From JBKEDG01 sp047973085 (GTDB lineage: Bacteria; Bacillota_I; Bacilli_A; JBKEDG01), in assembly GCA_047973085.1 (NCBI GenBank), contig JBKEBI010000042.1, forward strand, positions 1 to 31,801: DNA of 31,801 nucleotides, read 5' to 3'. This document shows, in pieces, positions 1 to 7,642 of this stretch. The number at the start of each line of letters is the position of its first letter. The stretch's first letter is position 1. The position numbers and the translations under genes are program-made. The notes beneath the pieces were generated by a model. It worked only from the letters and a program-made list of their open reading frames with translations. It ran no database searches and had not been told where the DNA came from.

Positions 1-36
1 AGAGTATTACAATACTAAAAGAATAGTAACGAAACT

Positions 37-65
37 AAAAATGCCCCCGATACAATATCGAGAGC
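37..65 (-). terminator. Intrinsic terminator of the minus-strand TDT operon
   Basis: Read on the minus strand, a 10-bp stem (GCUCUCGAUA with UAUCGGGGGC, two G-U pairs, loop UUG) is followed by AUUUUU. It lies about 80 bases past the stop of the 144-1034 gene and probably ends that transcript. A weaker CCGG/CCGG hairpin with a TTTT loop lies between them at 101-112. I see no gene in positions 1-143. Confidence 0.7.
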
Positions 66-143
66 GTAGTTTAGTAATTATTTAATTTGAAAATTTATTC
101 CGGAAAACCGGGTTCAATACAATTATTAGTAGCTTTTTAATAT

Positions 144-1034
144 TTATTTTTTTATAAAAATATGTTTGCAATATTTGTATGAAATTAGTATAACAATTGC
201 AATTGCAAAATAGTAATAAAATCTTGCTATATCATCTAAGTTAAGTTGTAGTTTCATATTTAATAGTCTAAATGCTACTGCATTAATTACAATTGGAAAC
301 GTAAATGCTCCAAGTGTAGGTACAAAGTTTTTAAATGATGTTTTACAAAATGCAATTAAATACACTATAAGTCCTAATATGTTCATACCTAGTAGAATTT
401 TTAGGTATAATTCATTAAGTATTAAGCCAGAACTTATAGAAGCAACAGTAATGAGTGCTGAAGGTGCTGCAAATATTGCCATTAATGGTATTGTTATATT
501 ACTGAAGTTTTTATATTTATATATACAGTAAATAACAGCTATTAATGATATGATGTATGAAGCGATACTATAATATAAAATTATAAGTAGAAGTTCATCA
601 CTTGCACTAGGAACTCTATTAACAACTAAAACATCTATCCCCACAAAGTTTACAAAGGTACTTGGTAGTATCATCTTAAAGTTTTTGTCTATAATAATTT
701 TTTTGATATAAAAAATATTTGTTAGAATTACAAGAATTAAACTTACATACCATACAATTGATGTTATCTGAGGTGACTTTTCAATGAAAAATGAGTTTAA
801 TGCTGTTAGCGCCATTGGCAATAATGTAAGTAATGGAATAACAACTAAATTTGTTTCTTCAATAATTTGCTTTCTATATAATATTACTTTTAGTATCAAA
901 AGTAATAAAAATATCAATGCAACAATCAAAAAAATATTTGAAACTGTATTACTAAAATATAAAGTTATTGTCTTAGCAAGTGTTGCTATTGACAATACTA
1001 ATGCCAAAATACTTATTGGAACTCTCTTAATCAT
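144..1034 (-). CDS. TDT/SLAC1-type (TehA-like) anion or C4-dicarboxylate transporter
   Basis: This 296-residue protein is almost wholly hydrophobic, with about nine to ten membrane segments and short loops, so it should sit in the cytoplasmic membrane. Motifs recalling the tellurite-resistance/dicarboxylate transporter (TDT, SLAC1) family are visible: RVPISILALVLS at the N-terminus, LPSTFVNFVGIDV near residue 125, IPLMAIFAAPSALI near 185 and LGAFTFPIVINAVAF near 240. Family members pass C4-dicarboxylates, sulfite, formate or chloride; the substrate here cannot be told from sequence. The ATG overlaps the TGA stop of the upstream gene in an ATGA arrangement and has a GAGGGAA ribosome-binding site, so the two genes are translationally coupled. 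The family call rests on recalled motifs, not an alignment. Confidence 0.65.
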   Translation of the reverse strand: MIKRVPISILALVLSIATLAKTITLYFSNTVSNIFLIVALIFLLLLILKVILYRKQIIEETNLVVIPLLTLLPMALTALNSFFIEKSPQITSIVWYVSLILVILTNIFYIKKIIIDKNFKMILPSTFVNFVGIDVLVVNRVPSASDELLLIILYYSIASYIISLIAVIYCIYKYKNFSNITIPLMAIFAAPSALITVASISSGLILNELYLKILLGMNILGLIVYLIAFCKTSFKNFVPTLGAFTFPIVINAVAFRLLNMKLQLNLDDIARFYYYFAIAIVILISYKYCKHIFIKK

Positions 1035-1482
1035 TTTGCAATTCCCTCGTTAAAATTTCTGCAACATCTCTTGCTACTTCTTTTGTAAAACGTACGCATT
1101 GCTTTTTATGTTCACCTATTCCAAAATCCATTCCTTTTGTAAGAACACTGCAACATGCAACTTTATTACGTTCTTTAAATTTACTAATTAGTTCGTTATT
1201 TAGTTCTAAGCATTTAAGGACCTTTTCATCTTTTGGGCCTTTTCCCTCTACTCTTCCAAAATATGCGCTTAAAACCATAGATCCACCTGAAATAGCTCCA
1301 CACATACATTTACTTTTTCCTACTCCAATTGGAAATCCCGAAGCCATTTGTAAGGCCATATCATTTAATCCCATGTTCATGTTGTCATTAAAAGCTTTTA
1401 AAACTGCTTCTGAACAGAAAAGTCCACCTGTATCATATAAATCTGCTGCATCATTTGCGATTTTATCAATGTCAATTTTCAT
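1027..1482 (-). CDS. C_GCAxxG_C_C family protein (putative redox or metal-binding)
   Basis: The protein has 151 residues and the cysteine pattern of the C_GCAxxG_C_C family. An early FCSEAVLKAF is followed by KCMCGAISGGSMVL near residue 60, then a paired ACCSVL near 110 and a late KQCVRF near 130. These proteins are thought to bind a metal or Fe-S centre or to work in thiol redox chemistry, but the biochemical role is unknown. There is no signal peptide or membrane segment, so it should be cytoplasmic. A clear AAGGAGA site precedes the ATG. It is the first full gene of a two-gene unit with the downstream anion transporter, and its TGA stop overlaps that gene's start. It is transcribed from the extended -10 promoter at 1591-1599. 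Confidence 0.75.
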   Translation of the reverse strand: MKIDIDKIANDAADLYDTGGLFCSEAVLKAFNDNMNMGLNDMALQMASGFPIGVGKSKCMCGAISGGSMVLSAYFGRVEGKGPKDEKVLKCLELNNELISKFKERNKVACCSVLTKGMDFGIGEHKKQCVRFTKEVARDVAEILTRELQND

Positions 1483-1538
1483 TTTATATTCTCCTTTTAA
1501 TATTAAATTTTATGATTAACAATCAACAAAGTAGTAAC

Positions 1539-1571
1539 TCAGCCTTTTTCTCTTGAGTATATAATTTTCAT
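1539..1571 (-). other. Possible 10-codon leader ORF ahead of the C_GCAxxG gene
   Basis: Just downstream of a good -10 element, a strong GGAGG site sits six bases before an ATG. The reading frame is ten codons (MKIIYSREKG) and ends in TGA; read through the TGA it continues twelve more codons to TAA at 1503-1505. This could be a leader peptide, an unrelated 5' UTR, or a degenerate gene. No convincing SECIS hairpin follows the TGA, so I do not propose selenocysteine here. Confidence 0.25.
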
Positions 1572-1590
1572 ATAAACCTCCATCGCCTCC

Positions 1591-1599
1591 ATTATATCA
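1591..1599 (-). promoter_or_regulatory. Extended -10 promoter for the C_GCAxxG/TDT operon
   Basis: On the minus strand the element reads TGATATAAT, a perfect extended -10 for the housekeeping sigma factor. No good -35 hexamer is visible 17 bases upstream. Transcription would start about 15 bases ahead of the leader ORF at 1571. Confidence 0.6.
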
Positions 1600-1641
1600 T
1601 AAATCATTTTAAATTCTACTAGAAAATTGTGATAGTTTATA

Positions 1642-1679
1642 TAAAATTAAAACACCCTTAGTACAGATAAAAGGATGTT
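1642..1679 (-). terminator. Intrinsic terminator after the sugar kinase gene
   Basis: On the minus strand the arms AACATCCTT and AAGGGTGTT form a 9-bp stem with one G-U pair, followed by TTAATTTTAT. It starts about 12 bases after the stop of the 1692-2642 gene. Confidence 0.75.
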
Positions 1680-1691
1680 ATTACTATAAGA

Positions 1692-2642
1692 TTATATCTT
1701 GTTTTTTATTAGCTTTCTCTTTTCTTTTGTTAAATCATTTCCTGCAAGAACATATGCGTAAATAGCACTTCCGTGCCCTGCATTTGTAATTGGTTCAACT
1801 AGCTTAAGATCAATTTTTGATTTTTCCATGTATGAAATAAGATATGATTTAAAAACTTTGCTATTGAATACACCTCCTGTATATGTAACAGGTATAGTGT
1901 AGTCAGTATTCATCTTTAAAGCTGTGGTACTTATATGATCAAATAATTCATATGCAGCTTGGTCTAAAATTTCATTTGCTATTTTGCAACCTTTTTCTGC
2001 AGCTATACTACAAGACTTGGCAATCTGTGCAATTTCTGGTCTTTTACAATCCATTTTACGATAGATTAAATTTAAAATATTGTTTTCTTCATCTAAATTA
2101 AATGCTTTGTCAATTTCATTTTTAATAATGGAAGTTTCCAATCTGCCGTCGACTATTTTCATGTATGCATTAACTGATTTTGTTGCAATCCAGTAAGCGC
2201 TTGCTTCATCTCCAGCAATATATCCCCATCCTCCAACACGAGTATATTCATTGTTGCTAATTCCACAGCAACACGATCCAGTCCCAGCAATTAAACCTAT
2301 TCCATTTTCACATAGAAGGCCTCCAGCCCAAACGCCAACTGAATCATTTAAAACTTTATATGGAATTTGATATATTGAAGTAAGAATGTTTTCAATTTTT
2401 TCATTATCATTTTTAAATTCACCGTATCCAGCCAGAGCACAGAACATATATTTTAAATTGCTATTTGTAATTTGTAGTGCCTCGTTGTAAATAGTTGACA
2501 TTATATTAATAAATTTTTCATCACCTGCTGTAATGATATGAGTACTTTCAAATTTTTTATCATAAACTATATTAAAGTTTTCATCAATTATGACTGCATG
2601 GGTTTTAGTACCACCACCATCAATTCCTAGATAATAGTTCAT
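1692..2642 (-). CDS. BadF/BadG-family amino-sugar kinase (MurK/GlcNAc kinase-like)
   Basis: This 316-residue protein belongs to the BadF/BadG/BcrA/BcrD sugar-kinase-like ATPase family. The phosphate-1 loop GIDGGGTKT lies at residues 6-14 and the second phosphate loop IAGTGSCCCG near residue 120. The third nucleotide-binding motif, YTGGVFNS, lies near 258. Its length and motifs match N-acetylglucosamine or N-acetylmuramic acid kinases such as clostridial MurK, which phosphorylate recycled cell-wall sugars in the cytoplasm. The substrate here is inferred. I place the start at the ATG at 2640-2642, seven bases after a GGGAGGA site. A longer reading frame from an upstream TTG would begin inside that site. 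It follows rubrerythrin on the same strand with a terminator-like hairpin between them, so its expression may depend on readthrough. Confidence 0.8.
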   Translation of the reverse strand: MNYYLGIDGGGTKTHAVIIDENFNIVYDKKFESTHIITAGDEKFINIMSTIYNEALQITNSNLKYMFCALAGYGEFKNDNEKIENILTSIYQIPYKVLNDSVGVWAGGLLCENGIGLIAGTGSCCCGISNNEYTRVGGWGYIAGDEASAYWIATKSVNAYMKIVDGRLETSIIKNEIDKAFNLDEENNILNLIYRKMDCKRPEIAQIAKSCSIAAEKGCKIANEILDQAAYELFDHISTTALKMNTDYTIPVTYTGGVFNSKVFKSYLISYMEKSKIDLKLVEPITNAGHGSAIYAYVLAGNDLTKEKRKLIKNKI

Positions 2643-2665
2643 TTTAAATCCTCCCAATATTCGTT

Positions 2666-2695
2666 AAAAAGACTATTAACAATAAGCTAATAGTC
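2666..2695 (-). terminator. Terminator or attenuating hairpin between rubrerythrin and the kinase
   Basis: The perfect 8-bp arms GACTATTA and TAATAGTC enclose a 9-base loop and are followed on the minus strand by TTTTT. The kinase's ribosome-binding site begins about 15 bases further on and no separate promoter is evident. The hairpin may therefore lower, rather than abolish, kinase expression. Confidence 0.65.
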
Positions 2696-2703
2696 AATAA
2701 GCA

Positions 2704-3288
2704 TTACACGTTAAGTTCAAATTTTTCAAAATATCCAGCTTCATAAGAACAGATTGGGCATACACCAGGAGCCTTTTTACCAGAATGAATGTGTCCGCAC
2801 TTCATACATTTCCATGAAGTTGATTCTTCTTTATTTAATAATTCCTCTGCTTTTAGAAGTTGCGCAACTTTTTCATAGCGATTTGCATGATGAGCTTCAA
2901 CTGCTGCGATTAATTTAAATTTTGAAGCTACTTTAGAAAATCCTTCTTCTTTTGCCACTTGTGCAAATTCTGCATATACTGTTACTTCTTCATTTTCCCC
3001 ATCAGCTGCATATGTTAGATTGTCATAAGTTGATTTTCTAGCAATCGGGTAAGAGCCATTTACTTCCATCATTTCTGGAAGATTTTCTTCTCCTACCATT
3101 TCTACAAGTAATGAATAAAATTCTTTTGCGTGATAATATTCATTTTCAGCTGTTTCTTCAAATATACTTGCTATATTGTGCCAACCTTCATTTTTTGCAA
3201 TTGAAGCAAACATTCTATAACGATTTCTAGCTTGAGACTCTCCTGCAAATGAATTCATTAGATTTTGAAACGTTTTGGTATTTTTCAT
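2704..3288 (-). CDS. rbr: Rubrerythrin
   Basis: Rubrerythrin is a cytoplasmic non-heme diiron peroxidase that reduces hydrogen peroxide in anaerobes and microaerophiles. This 194-residue protein has the full family layout. A four-helix diiron domain carries the metal-ligand motifs FAGESQARNRY near residue 14, EETAENEYYHAKEF near 45, AEFAQVAKEEGF near 95 and VEAHHANRY near 130. A C-terminal rubredoxin domain has paired cysteines in CMKCGH and CPIC. I use the ATG at 3286-3288, six bases after AAGGAGG; a longer frame starting at 3336 has no ribosome-binding site and would start upstream of the promoter at 3317. The gene has its own extended -10 promoter and is divergent from the isoprenoid operon. 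Confidence 0.95.
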   Translation of the reverse strand: MKNTKTFQNLMNSFAGESQARNRYRMFASIAKNEGWHNIASIFEETAENEYYHAKEFYSLLVEMVGEENLPEMMEVNGSYPIARKSTYDNLTYAADGENEEVTVYAEFAQVAKEEGFSKVASKFKLIAAVEAHHANRYEKVAQLLKAEELLNKEESTSWKCMKCGHIHSGKKAPGVCPICSYEAGYFEKFELNV

Positions 3289-3316
3289 ATCTTTCCTCCT
3301 TAATTTTGTTAATTGT

Positions 3317-3325
3317 ATTATAACA
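3317..3325 (-). promoter_or_regulatory. Extended -10 promoter of rubrerythrin
   Basis: The minus strand reads TGTTATAAT at a distance consistent with a short leader ending in the AAGGAGG site of rbr. No PerR-type operator was recognised by eye. Confidence 0.65.
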
Positions 3326-3363
3326 TAAAAAATCATAAATTAAATGAAAAAAAGCTTAAAATG

Positions 3364-3372
3364 TGGTAAAAT
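3364..3372 (+). promoter_or_regulatory. Extended -10 promoter of the ispD-ispF-buk operon
   Basis: TGGTAAAAT lies 21 bases before the GTG start of the first gene, with a GAGGTGAT ribosome-binding site between. The 4.7-kb gene run that follows has no other obvious promoter until 8174. Confidence 0.6.
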
Positions 3373-3393
3373 GATAATGTGTGAGGTGATTAT

Positions 3394-3948
3394 GTGAAAA
3401 AATTTAGCGGACAGGTAATTGCTGTAATCTTAACTACTGTAGTGATGTTTGTTTCACTACTATTTTATGAAACTTATTTTAGTAATAGCAAGTATAATAA
3501 AAATTTTGGATATATTGATAATCTTTCAGAAATTAATGAAGTGTATGCAAAACTGGGAGATTTTCATTTAGATTTAGAAAATATGGGATTTTTAAATGTA
3601 GGAGAAAATAGTTATGAAAGATCATATAATAAATTTTTATGTGAAAAAATCATTATTGAAAACGAAGAGGTCTATTATTATATTTTAGATTCATGTGTGA
3701 GTGTATATGAGAATACTATAAAGACAGACTTTGATAGTGATGGGTATAACATGATATATCATGTTGATAATTTGGGAAACTTTTCTTATCTTAGGTTTGC
3801 TGGTGAAAAAGATGGAGGATTTCAAAAATATAATTTAAGTAATGGTGATTTTGAAATTCAAGGGCGCATTATAAATAAACATGAAATAGAAAAATACAAT
3901 GCTGCGTATGTTAGGTTCATAAAACAAATTAACGCACTTATATTTTAG
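3394..3948 (+). CDS. Membrane-anchored protein of unknown function
   Basis: I do not recognise this 184-residue protein. Residues 6-27 form one hydrophobic segment preceded by a lysine-rich start, so it is probably an N-terminally anchored protein with its remaining domain outside the membrane. The rest is acidic and tyrosine-rich, has three cysteines (LCEKI, DSCVS and none paired as CxxC) and no catalytic motif I can name. The start is a GTG with a GAGGTGAT site; an overlapping ATG two bases earlier runs into a stop at once. It is the first gene of the operon and is nine bases from ispD. Another anchored unknown protein of similar build lies at 30965-31645, but I see no clear similarity between them. 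Confidence 0.7.
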   Translation: MKKFSGQVIAVILTTVVMFVSLLFYETYFSNSKYNKNFGYIDNLSEINEVYAKLGDFHLDLENMGFLNVGENSYERSYNKFLCEKIIIENEEVYYYILDSCVSVYENTIKTDFDSDGYNMIYHVDNLGNFSYLRFAGEKDGGFQKYNLSNGDFEIQGRIINKHEIEKYNAAYVRFIKQINALIF

Positions 3949-3956
3949 GTGATGCT

Positions 3957-4580
3957 ATGAAAAGTGTAATTATTTTAGCAGCAGGAAGTGGCTCTAGATG
4001 TGGACTTGGATATAATAAGTTACTGTATAAGATTAATGGAAAGATGTTGATTGAGTATACGATCAATCAATTTGATGGTTATGAAATTATTTTAACTGTA
4101 AATAGTAATGACTTTAATGTTTTTAAAGAGAAATTTTCTGACTATAAAATTGTTATAGGAGGAGAGACTAGACAAGAATCTGTTAGAAACGCTATTAATG
4201 TGTGCAGTAATGAAAATATTTTAATTCATGATGGAGCACGTATATTTATAGATAAAGAAACTATTTTAAATGTTGAAAATGCTATTTTGAAAAATAATGC
4301 AGTTGTTCCTTGTGTAAAGGTCAAAGATTCAATTAAAAATCAATTTGGAAAAAATATAGAAAGAAACAATTTATTTATAGCGCAGACTCCACAGGCAGTA
4401 AAGAAGAGTTTATATTTGTCTTGTTTTGGAAAAGAATATAGCGATGATGTTAGTGTTTTAGAACAATGTGGATACGATGTGTGTATTGTAGAAGGAAACT
4501 ACAATAATATAAAGATAACAACGATTGAAGACATTGAATTTGCAAAATTCAAGTTAGGAGGCAGAAATGATTTATCGTGA
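3957..4580 (+). CDS. ispD: 2-C-methyl-D-erythritol 4-phosphate cytidylyltransferase
   Basis: IspD transfers CMP from CTP to methylerythritol phosphate in the third step of the MEP isoprenoid pathway, in the cytoplasm. The nucleotide-binding glycine loop ILAAGSGSRCG lies at residues 6-16 and is followed by the NKLLYKINGKMLIEYT segment. GGETRQESVRNA near residue 68, IHDGARIF near 90 and FIAQTPQAVK near 142 complete the family signature. At 207 residues it is slightly short for IspD (about 220-240) but appears complete. The ATG follows an AGGTGAT site. The gene ends in TGA inside the start region of the aldo/keto reductase gene (14-base overlap). IspF, which acts later in the same pathway, is encoded two genes downstream. 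Confidence 0.95.
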   Translation: MKSVIILAAGSGSRCGLGYNKLLYKINGKMLIEYTINQFDGYEIILTVNSNDFNVFKEKFSDYKIVIGGETRQESVRNAINVCSNENILIHDGARIFIDKETILNVENAILKNNAVVPCVKVKDSIKNQFGKNIERNNLFIAQTPQAVKKSLYLSCFGKEYSDDVSVLEQCGYDVCIVEGNYNNIKITTIEDIEFAKFKLGGRNDLS

Positions 4581-5688
4581 AAGTAATTTTGAGGAAAAAG
4601 TAAGCTTACTTGGGCTTGGGAGTATGAGATTACCACTTAATGCAAATGGAGAAATTGATGAAGAGCACGTGGCAAGAATGGTTAAATATGCAATGGATAA
4701 TGGGGTTACATACTATGATCATGCGTGGTTCTACCATGATTATAAGAGTGAGAGTTTAATGGGAAAGGTTCTGAGTGAATATGAACGTTCAACGTTTTAT
4801 ATGGCAGACAAAATGCCGCTATGGCTATGCAATAGCGAAAAAGATGTTGATGAAATGTTTGAGCAGCAACTTAAAAATTTAAGAACTGATTACATTGATT
4901 TTTATTTAGTGCATTCTATTAATGAAGGTGTAATTGAAAAGTTTCATAAATTTAATATGGCTGATAAGTTGAAAAAATGGAAGACGGAGGGGAAGATAAA
5001 ACATATAGGATTTTCCTTTCATGATACATTTGAAGTTTTTAAAAAGGCTGTAGATATATTTGACTGGGAATTTTCACTTTTACAATTGAACTATATGGAT
5101 ATCGATCATCAACAAGGTATAGAAGGTTATGAAATTTTAAAGTCTCGAGATATTCCAGTTTTTGTAATGGAGCCAGTTAAAGGTGGAAATTTAGCTAATT
5201 TTAATGAAGAAATCAACAATGTTTTTCTAGATTATAGCCCAAATGAGTCAATTGCTTCATGGTCAATAAAATGGCTGGCAAATCTTGATAATGTAAAGGT
5301 TATTTTAAGTGGAATGAGTAATTTAGAGCAAATGATAGATAATGTAAATACTGTTAGTAATTTTAAAAAATTAAATGAAGATGAACTTATTCTAATTGAA
5401 AAAGTTAGGAAAATGGTAAATGATCGAATTAAAGTAAATTGTACAGGTTGTAAGTATTGTATGCCTTGTCCAAAGAACGTTAATATCCCTAAGGCTTTTG
5501 CAACATATAATGACTATAGTATGTATGAAAATGATAAATTTTTAGATTGGTCATATGGACTTCTACACCGTGATGGTCAATTACCTTCGCAGTGTGTAGA
5601 TTGTGGAATATGCATTGATTTATGCCCACAAAATTTAAATATTCCCGAGTTATTGAAGGATGTGGAAAAAATTGATCCTAGAAGATAG
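4567..5688 (+). CDS. Aldo/keto reductase with C-terminal 4Fe-4S domain
   Basis: This 373-residue protein joins an aldo/keto reductase barrel (about residues 1-280) to a ferredoxin-like tail. The barrel has the catalytic pattern YYDHAWFYH near residue 49, with the active-site Asp and Tyr, then ADKMP near 80 and LVHSI near 117, which supply Lys and His. The tail has CTGCKYCMPCP near 298 and CVDCGICIDLCP near 342, enough cysteines for two 4Fe-4S clusters. This architecture is common in anaerobes, where the enzyme is thought to accept electrons from ferredoxin as well as NAD(P)H; the substrate is unknown. The ATG has a GGAGG site and overlaps ispD by 14 bases, so the genes are coupled. I see no direct link to the MEP pathway. 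Confidence 0.9.
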   Translation: MIYRESNFEEKVSLLGLGSMRLPLNANGEIDEEHVARMVKYAMDNGVTYYDHAWFYHDYKSESLMGKVLSEYERSTFYMADKMPLWLCNSEKDVDEMFEQQLKNLRTDYIDFYLVHSINEGVIEKFHKFNMADKLKKWKTEGKIKHIGFSFHDTFEVFKKAVDIFDWEFSLLQLNYMDIDHQQGIEGYEILKSRDIPVFVMEPVKGGNLANFNEEINNVFLDYSPNESIASWSIKWLANLDNVKVILSGMSNLEQMIDNVNTVSNFKKLNEDELILIEKVRKMVNDRIKVNCTGCKYCMPCPKNVNIPKAFATYNDYSMYENDKFLDWSYGLLHRDGQLPSQCVDCGICIDLCPQNLNIPELLKDVEKIDPRR

Positions 5689-6103
5689 TTGTTTAGAGAA
5701 AATAAAGTTGGGAAAGTCAACTTTGATTGTTATTTTAAATAATAAAGTTATAATTGATAATAATAATTTTGGGGTTATTTCATTAGTTGAAAATTATGAT
5801 AAACTTAAAAATAATTATGAACCTTTAAAAATTTATGATAAACTAATTGGTAAGGGTGCAGCTGTTTTAATTAGCAATTTGAATATAGATTTTGTGTATG
5901 CAAAAACTATTACTAAAGAAGCTTTATCTATTTTAGAAAATAAGTGTATTATTAAATATGACGTAGTTGTAAATAATATTTTAAATCGTGATAAAAGTGA
6001 TCTTTGCCCAATAGAAAAAATTGCTAGTAAATATGATGATGTGAATATACTTTATGATGAATTGAAAAGTTTTTATATAGAAAGAGGTTTTTTAAATGAT
6101 TAA
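5660..6103 (+). CDS. DUF1893 domain protein
   Basis: This 147-residue protein resembles the DUF1893 family, whose structures have a cytidine-deaminase-like fold. Supporting signs are the early strand STLIVILNNKVII, the central KLIGKGAAVLIS near residue 62 and the late RDKSDLCPIEKIA near 110. Biochemical function is not known for this family. The start is uncertain. The ATG at 5660 overlaps the reductase gene by 29 bases with AAGG directly abutting it. A TTG at 5672 has better spacing to the same purine-rich stretch and would shorten the protein by four residues. The stop overlaps the ispF start, so the two are translationally coupled. Its position between an Fe-S reductase and ispF gives no clear functional hint. 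Confidence 0.7.
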   Translation: MWKKLILEDSCLEKIKLGKSTLIVILNNKVIIDNNNFGVISLVENYDKLKNNYEPLKIYDKLIGKGAAVLISNLNIDFVYAKTITKEALSILENKCIIKYDVVVNNILNRDKSDLCPIEKIASKYDDVNILYDELKSFYIERGFLND

Positions 6104-6572
6104 AGTAGGAAATTCCATAGACATACATAAATTTGGAAAAAATAGAAAATTAATCTTAGGTGGAGTGGAGATAGATTTTGAATTAGGACTAGTTGGTCAT
6201 AGTGATGCAGATGTTGTCATACATAGTGTATGTGAGGCAATAATTGGAGCAATGGGGATTGGAGATATAGGAGCACATTTTCCAGATACTGATCCTAAGT
6301 ATAAAGGAATTGATTCAATGTTACTTTTAAAAGAAGTAGTGGAGTTAATGAATCAAAATTGTTATGAAATAGGAAATGTAGATATTACAATTTTATGTGA
6401 AAAGCCGCATTTAAAGAAATATAAAGACTTAATGAGGGAAAATATTTCAAAAGCAATAAATTCAAATAATGTAAATATTAAAGCTACACGTGGAGAAGGT
6501 TTAGGTTTTATTGGTAGAGTTGAAGGTGTAGTTTCAATGTGTACATTACTATTAATTAAAAAGGAGAAATAA
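6096..6572 (+). CDS. ispF: 2-C-methyl-D-erythritol 2,4-cyclodiphosphate synthase
   Basis: IspF cyclises CDP-methylerythritol phosphate to methylerythritol cyclodiphosphate, releasing CMP, as a cytoplasmic homotrimer. All three zinc ligands are visible: D9 and H11 in SIDIHKF, and H43 in DADVVIH. The signature GHSDADV lies at 34-40, IGAHFPDTDPKYKGIDS near 58-74, and the conserved TRGEGLGFIGR near 137. Its 158 residues are the normal family length. The ATG overlaps the end of the DUF1893 gene by eight bases and is preceded by AGAGG. Butyrate kinase starts two bases after its stop. With ispD three genes upstream, this operon supplies two of the MEP pathway steps. Confidence 0.96.
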   Translation: MIKVGNSIDIHKFGKNRKLILGGVEIDFELGLVGHSDADVVIHSVCEAIIGAMGIGDIGAHFPDTDPKYKGIDSMLLLKEVVELMNQNCYEIGNVDITILCEKPHLKKYKDLMRENISKAINSNNVNIKATRGEGLGFIGRVEGVVSMCTLLLIKKEK

Positions 6573-6574
6573 TT

Positions 6575-7642
6575 ATGGGAAGAAAAATTTTAGCACTAAA
6601 TCCAGGTTCAACATCAACAAAGATAGCAGTATATGATGAAACTAATTGTATTTTTGAGGAGACATTGAGGCATAGTAATGAGGAATTAGCTAAGTATGAC
6701 TCAATTTTTGATCAATATGAATTCAGAAGAAATATTATTTTAGAAAAAGTAAAAGAAGCAGGAATTAATTTGGATGAGTTAAGTGCAGTAGTAGGTCGTG
6801 GTGGAATGTTTAAGCCTATTCAAAGTGGTACTTATATTGTAAATGAAGCTATGCTTGACTATGTAAAAAAAGCTCCAAGAGGAGAACATGCTTCAAATTT
6901 AGGATGTGTTATTGCAAGGGATATTGCTGATAGTATTGGTGTAGAGGCTTATATAGTTGATCCTGTCGCTGTTGACGAAATGCTTGATCTTGCTAAAGTT
7001 ACAGGAATGCCAGAATTTCCTAGAGATAGTTTATTTCATGCTCTAAACCAAAAAGCAGTAGCTAAACGCTATGCAAAAGAAATTGGTAAAAATTATAATG
7101 ATTTAAATTTAATTGTTGCTCATCTTGGTGGAGGAATAAGTGTAGGAGCTCATTGTATGGGAGAAGTAATTGATGTAAATAATGCATTGGATGGGGATGG
7201 ACCAATGTCTCCAGAGCGTAGTGGGAGTGTGCCTTTAGGAAAGCTTTATAAGTCTATTTATGCAGGAGAGTATACATTAGATGAAATGAAGAAAAAAAAT
7301 TATGGTAAAGGTGGATTAGTTGCTCATTTGGGAACAAATGATGGGCTTGAAGTATCTAAAATGATTGATAGTGGAGATGAAAAAGCTAAGTTTATTTTTG
7401 AAGCTCTAGCCTACCAAGTTAGTAAAGAAATAGCAGGATTATCTGCAAGCTTATATGGAAAAGTTGATGCGATTATTATAACTGGAGGTCTAGCTTACAA
7501 TGAAATGTTAGTGGGATGGATTCGTGAGCGTGTAGAGTTTATTTCGCAAGTTTTAATTTATCCAGGAGAAGATGAATTACAAGCTTTAGTTGAAGGAACA
7601 ATTCGTGTTTTAGATAAGGAAGAAAGTGCGCAGGTATATTAA
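6575..7642 (+). CDS. buk: Butyrate kinase
   Basis: Butyrate kinase interconverts butyryl phosphate and ADP with butyrate and ATP in the cytoplasm. This 355-residue protein has the acetate/butyrate kinase fold. The first phosphate loop LALNPGSTSTKIAVYD lies at residues 6-21 and VGRGGMFKP near 74. HLGGGISVGAH near 188 and IITGGLAYNEMLV near 303 supply nucleotide-binding elements, and RDSLFHALNQKAVAKRY matches the branch with butyrate and branched-chain fatty-acid kinases. The ATG follows AAGGAGA. Phosphotransbutyrylase, its usual operon partner, is not in this window; instead buk sits among MEP genes. It could act on isobutyrate or other short acids. The next gene starts at the last base of its stop codon. 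Confidence 0.93.
   Translation: MGRKILALNPGSTSTKIAVYDETNCIFEETLRHSNEELAKYDSIFDQYEFRRNIILEKVKEAGINLDELSAVVGRGGMFKPIQSGTYIVNEAMLDYVKKAPRGEHASNLGCVIARDIADSIGVEAYIVDPVAVDEMLDLAKVTGMPEFPRDSLFHALNQKAVAKRYAKEIGKNYNDLNLIVAHLGGGISVGAHCMGEVIDVNNALDGDGPMSPERSGSVPLGKLYKSIYAGEYTLDEMKKKNYGKGGLVAHLGTNDGLEVSKMIDSGDEKAKFIFEALAYQVSKEIAGLSASLYGKVDAIIITGGLAYNEMLVGWIRERVEFISQVLIYPGEDELQALVEGTIRVLDKEESAQVY

Noticed and set aside
1..143. Possible tRNA or riboswitch at the window start (GGGTTCAATAC resembles a T-loop)
   Set aside because: The flanking bases do not pair as a T stem and no anticodon arm or acceptor stem can be built. Only the minus-strand terminator hairpin is supported.
1503..1571. Second selenoprotein candidate at the short leader ORF
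   Set aside because: No stable GC-containing hairpin follows the TGA, the readthrough product would have only 22 residues, and no redox motif surrounds the codon.
1692..2657. Longer form of the sugar kinase starting at 2657
   Set aside because: The extra residues are encoded by the ribosome-binding site itself (TTG GGA GGA). The ATG at 2642 has ideal spacing.
2704..3336. Longer rubrerythrin starting at 3336
   Set aside because: It would begin upstream of the promoter -10 and has no ribosome-binding site. The ATG at 3288 follows AAGGAGG and fits the family length.
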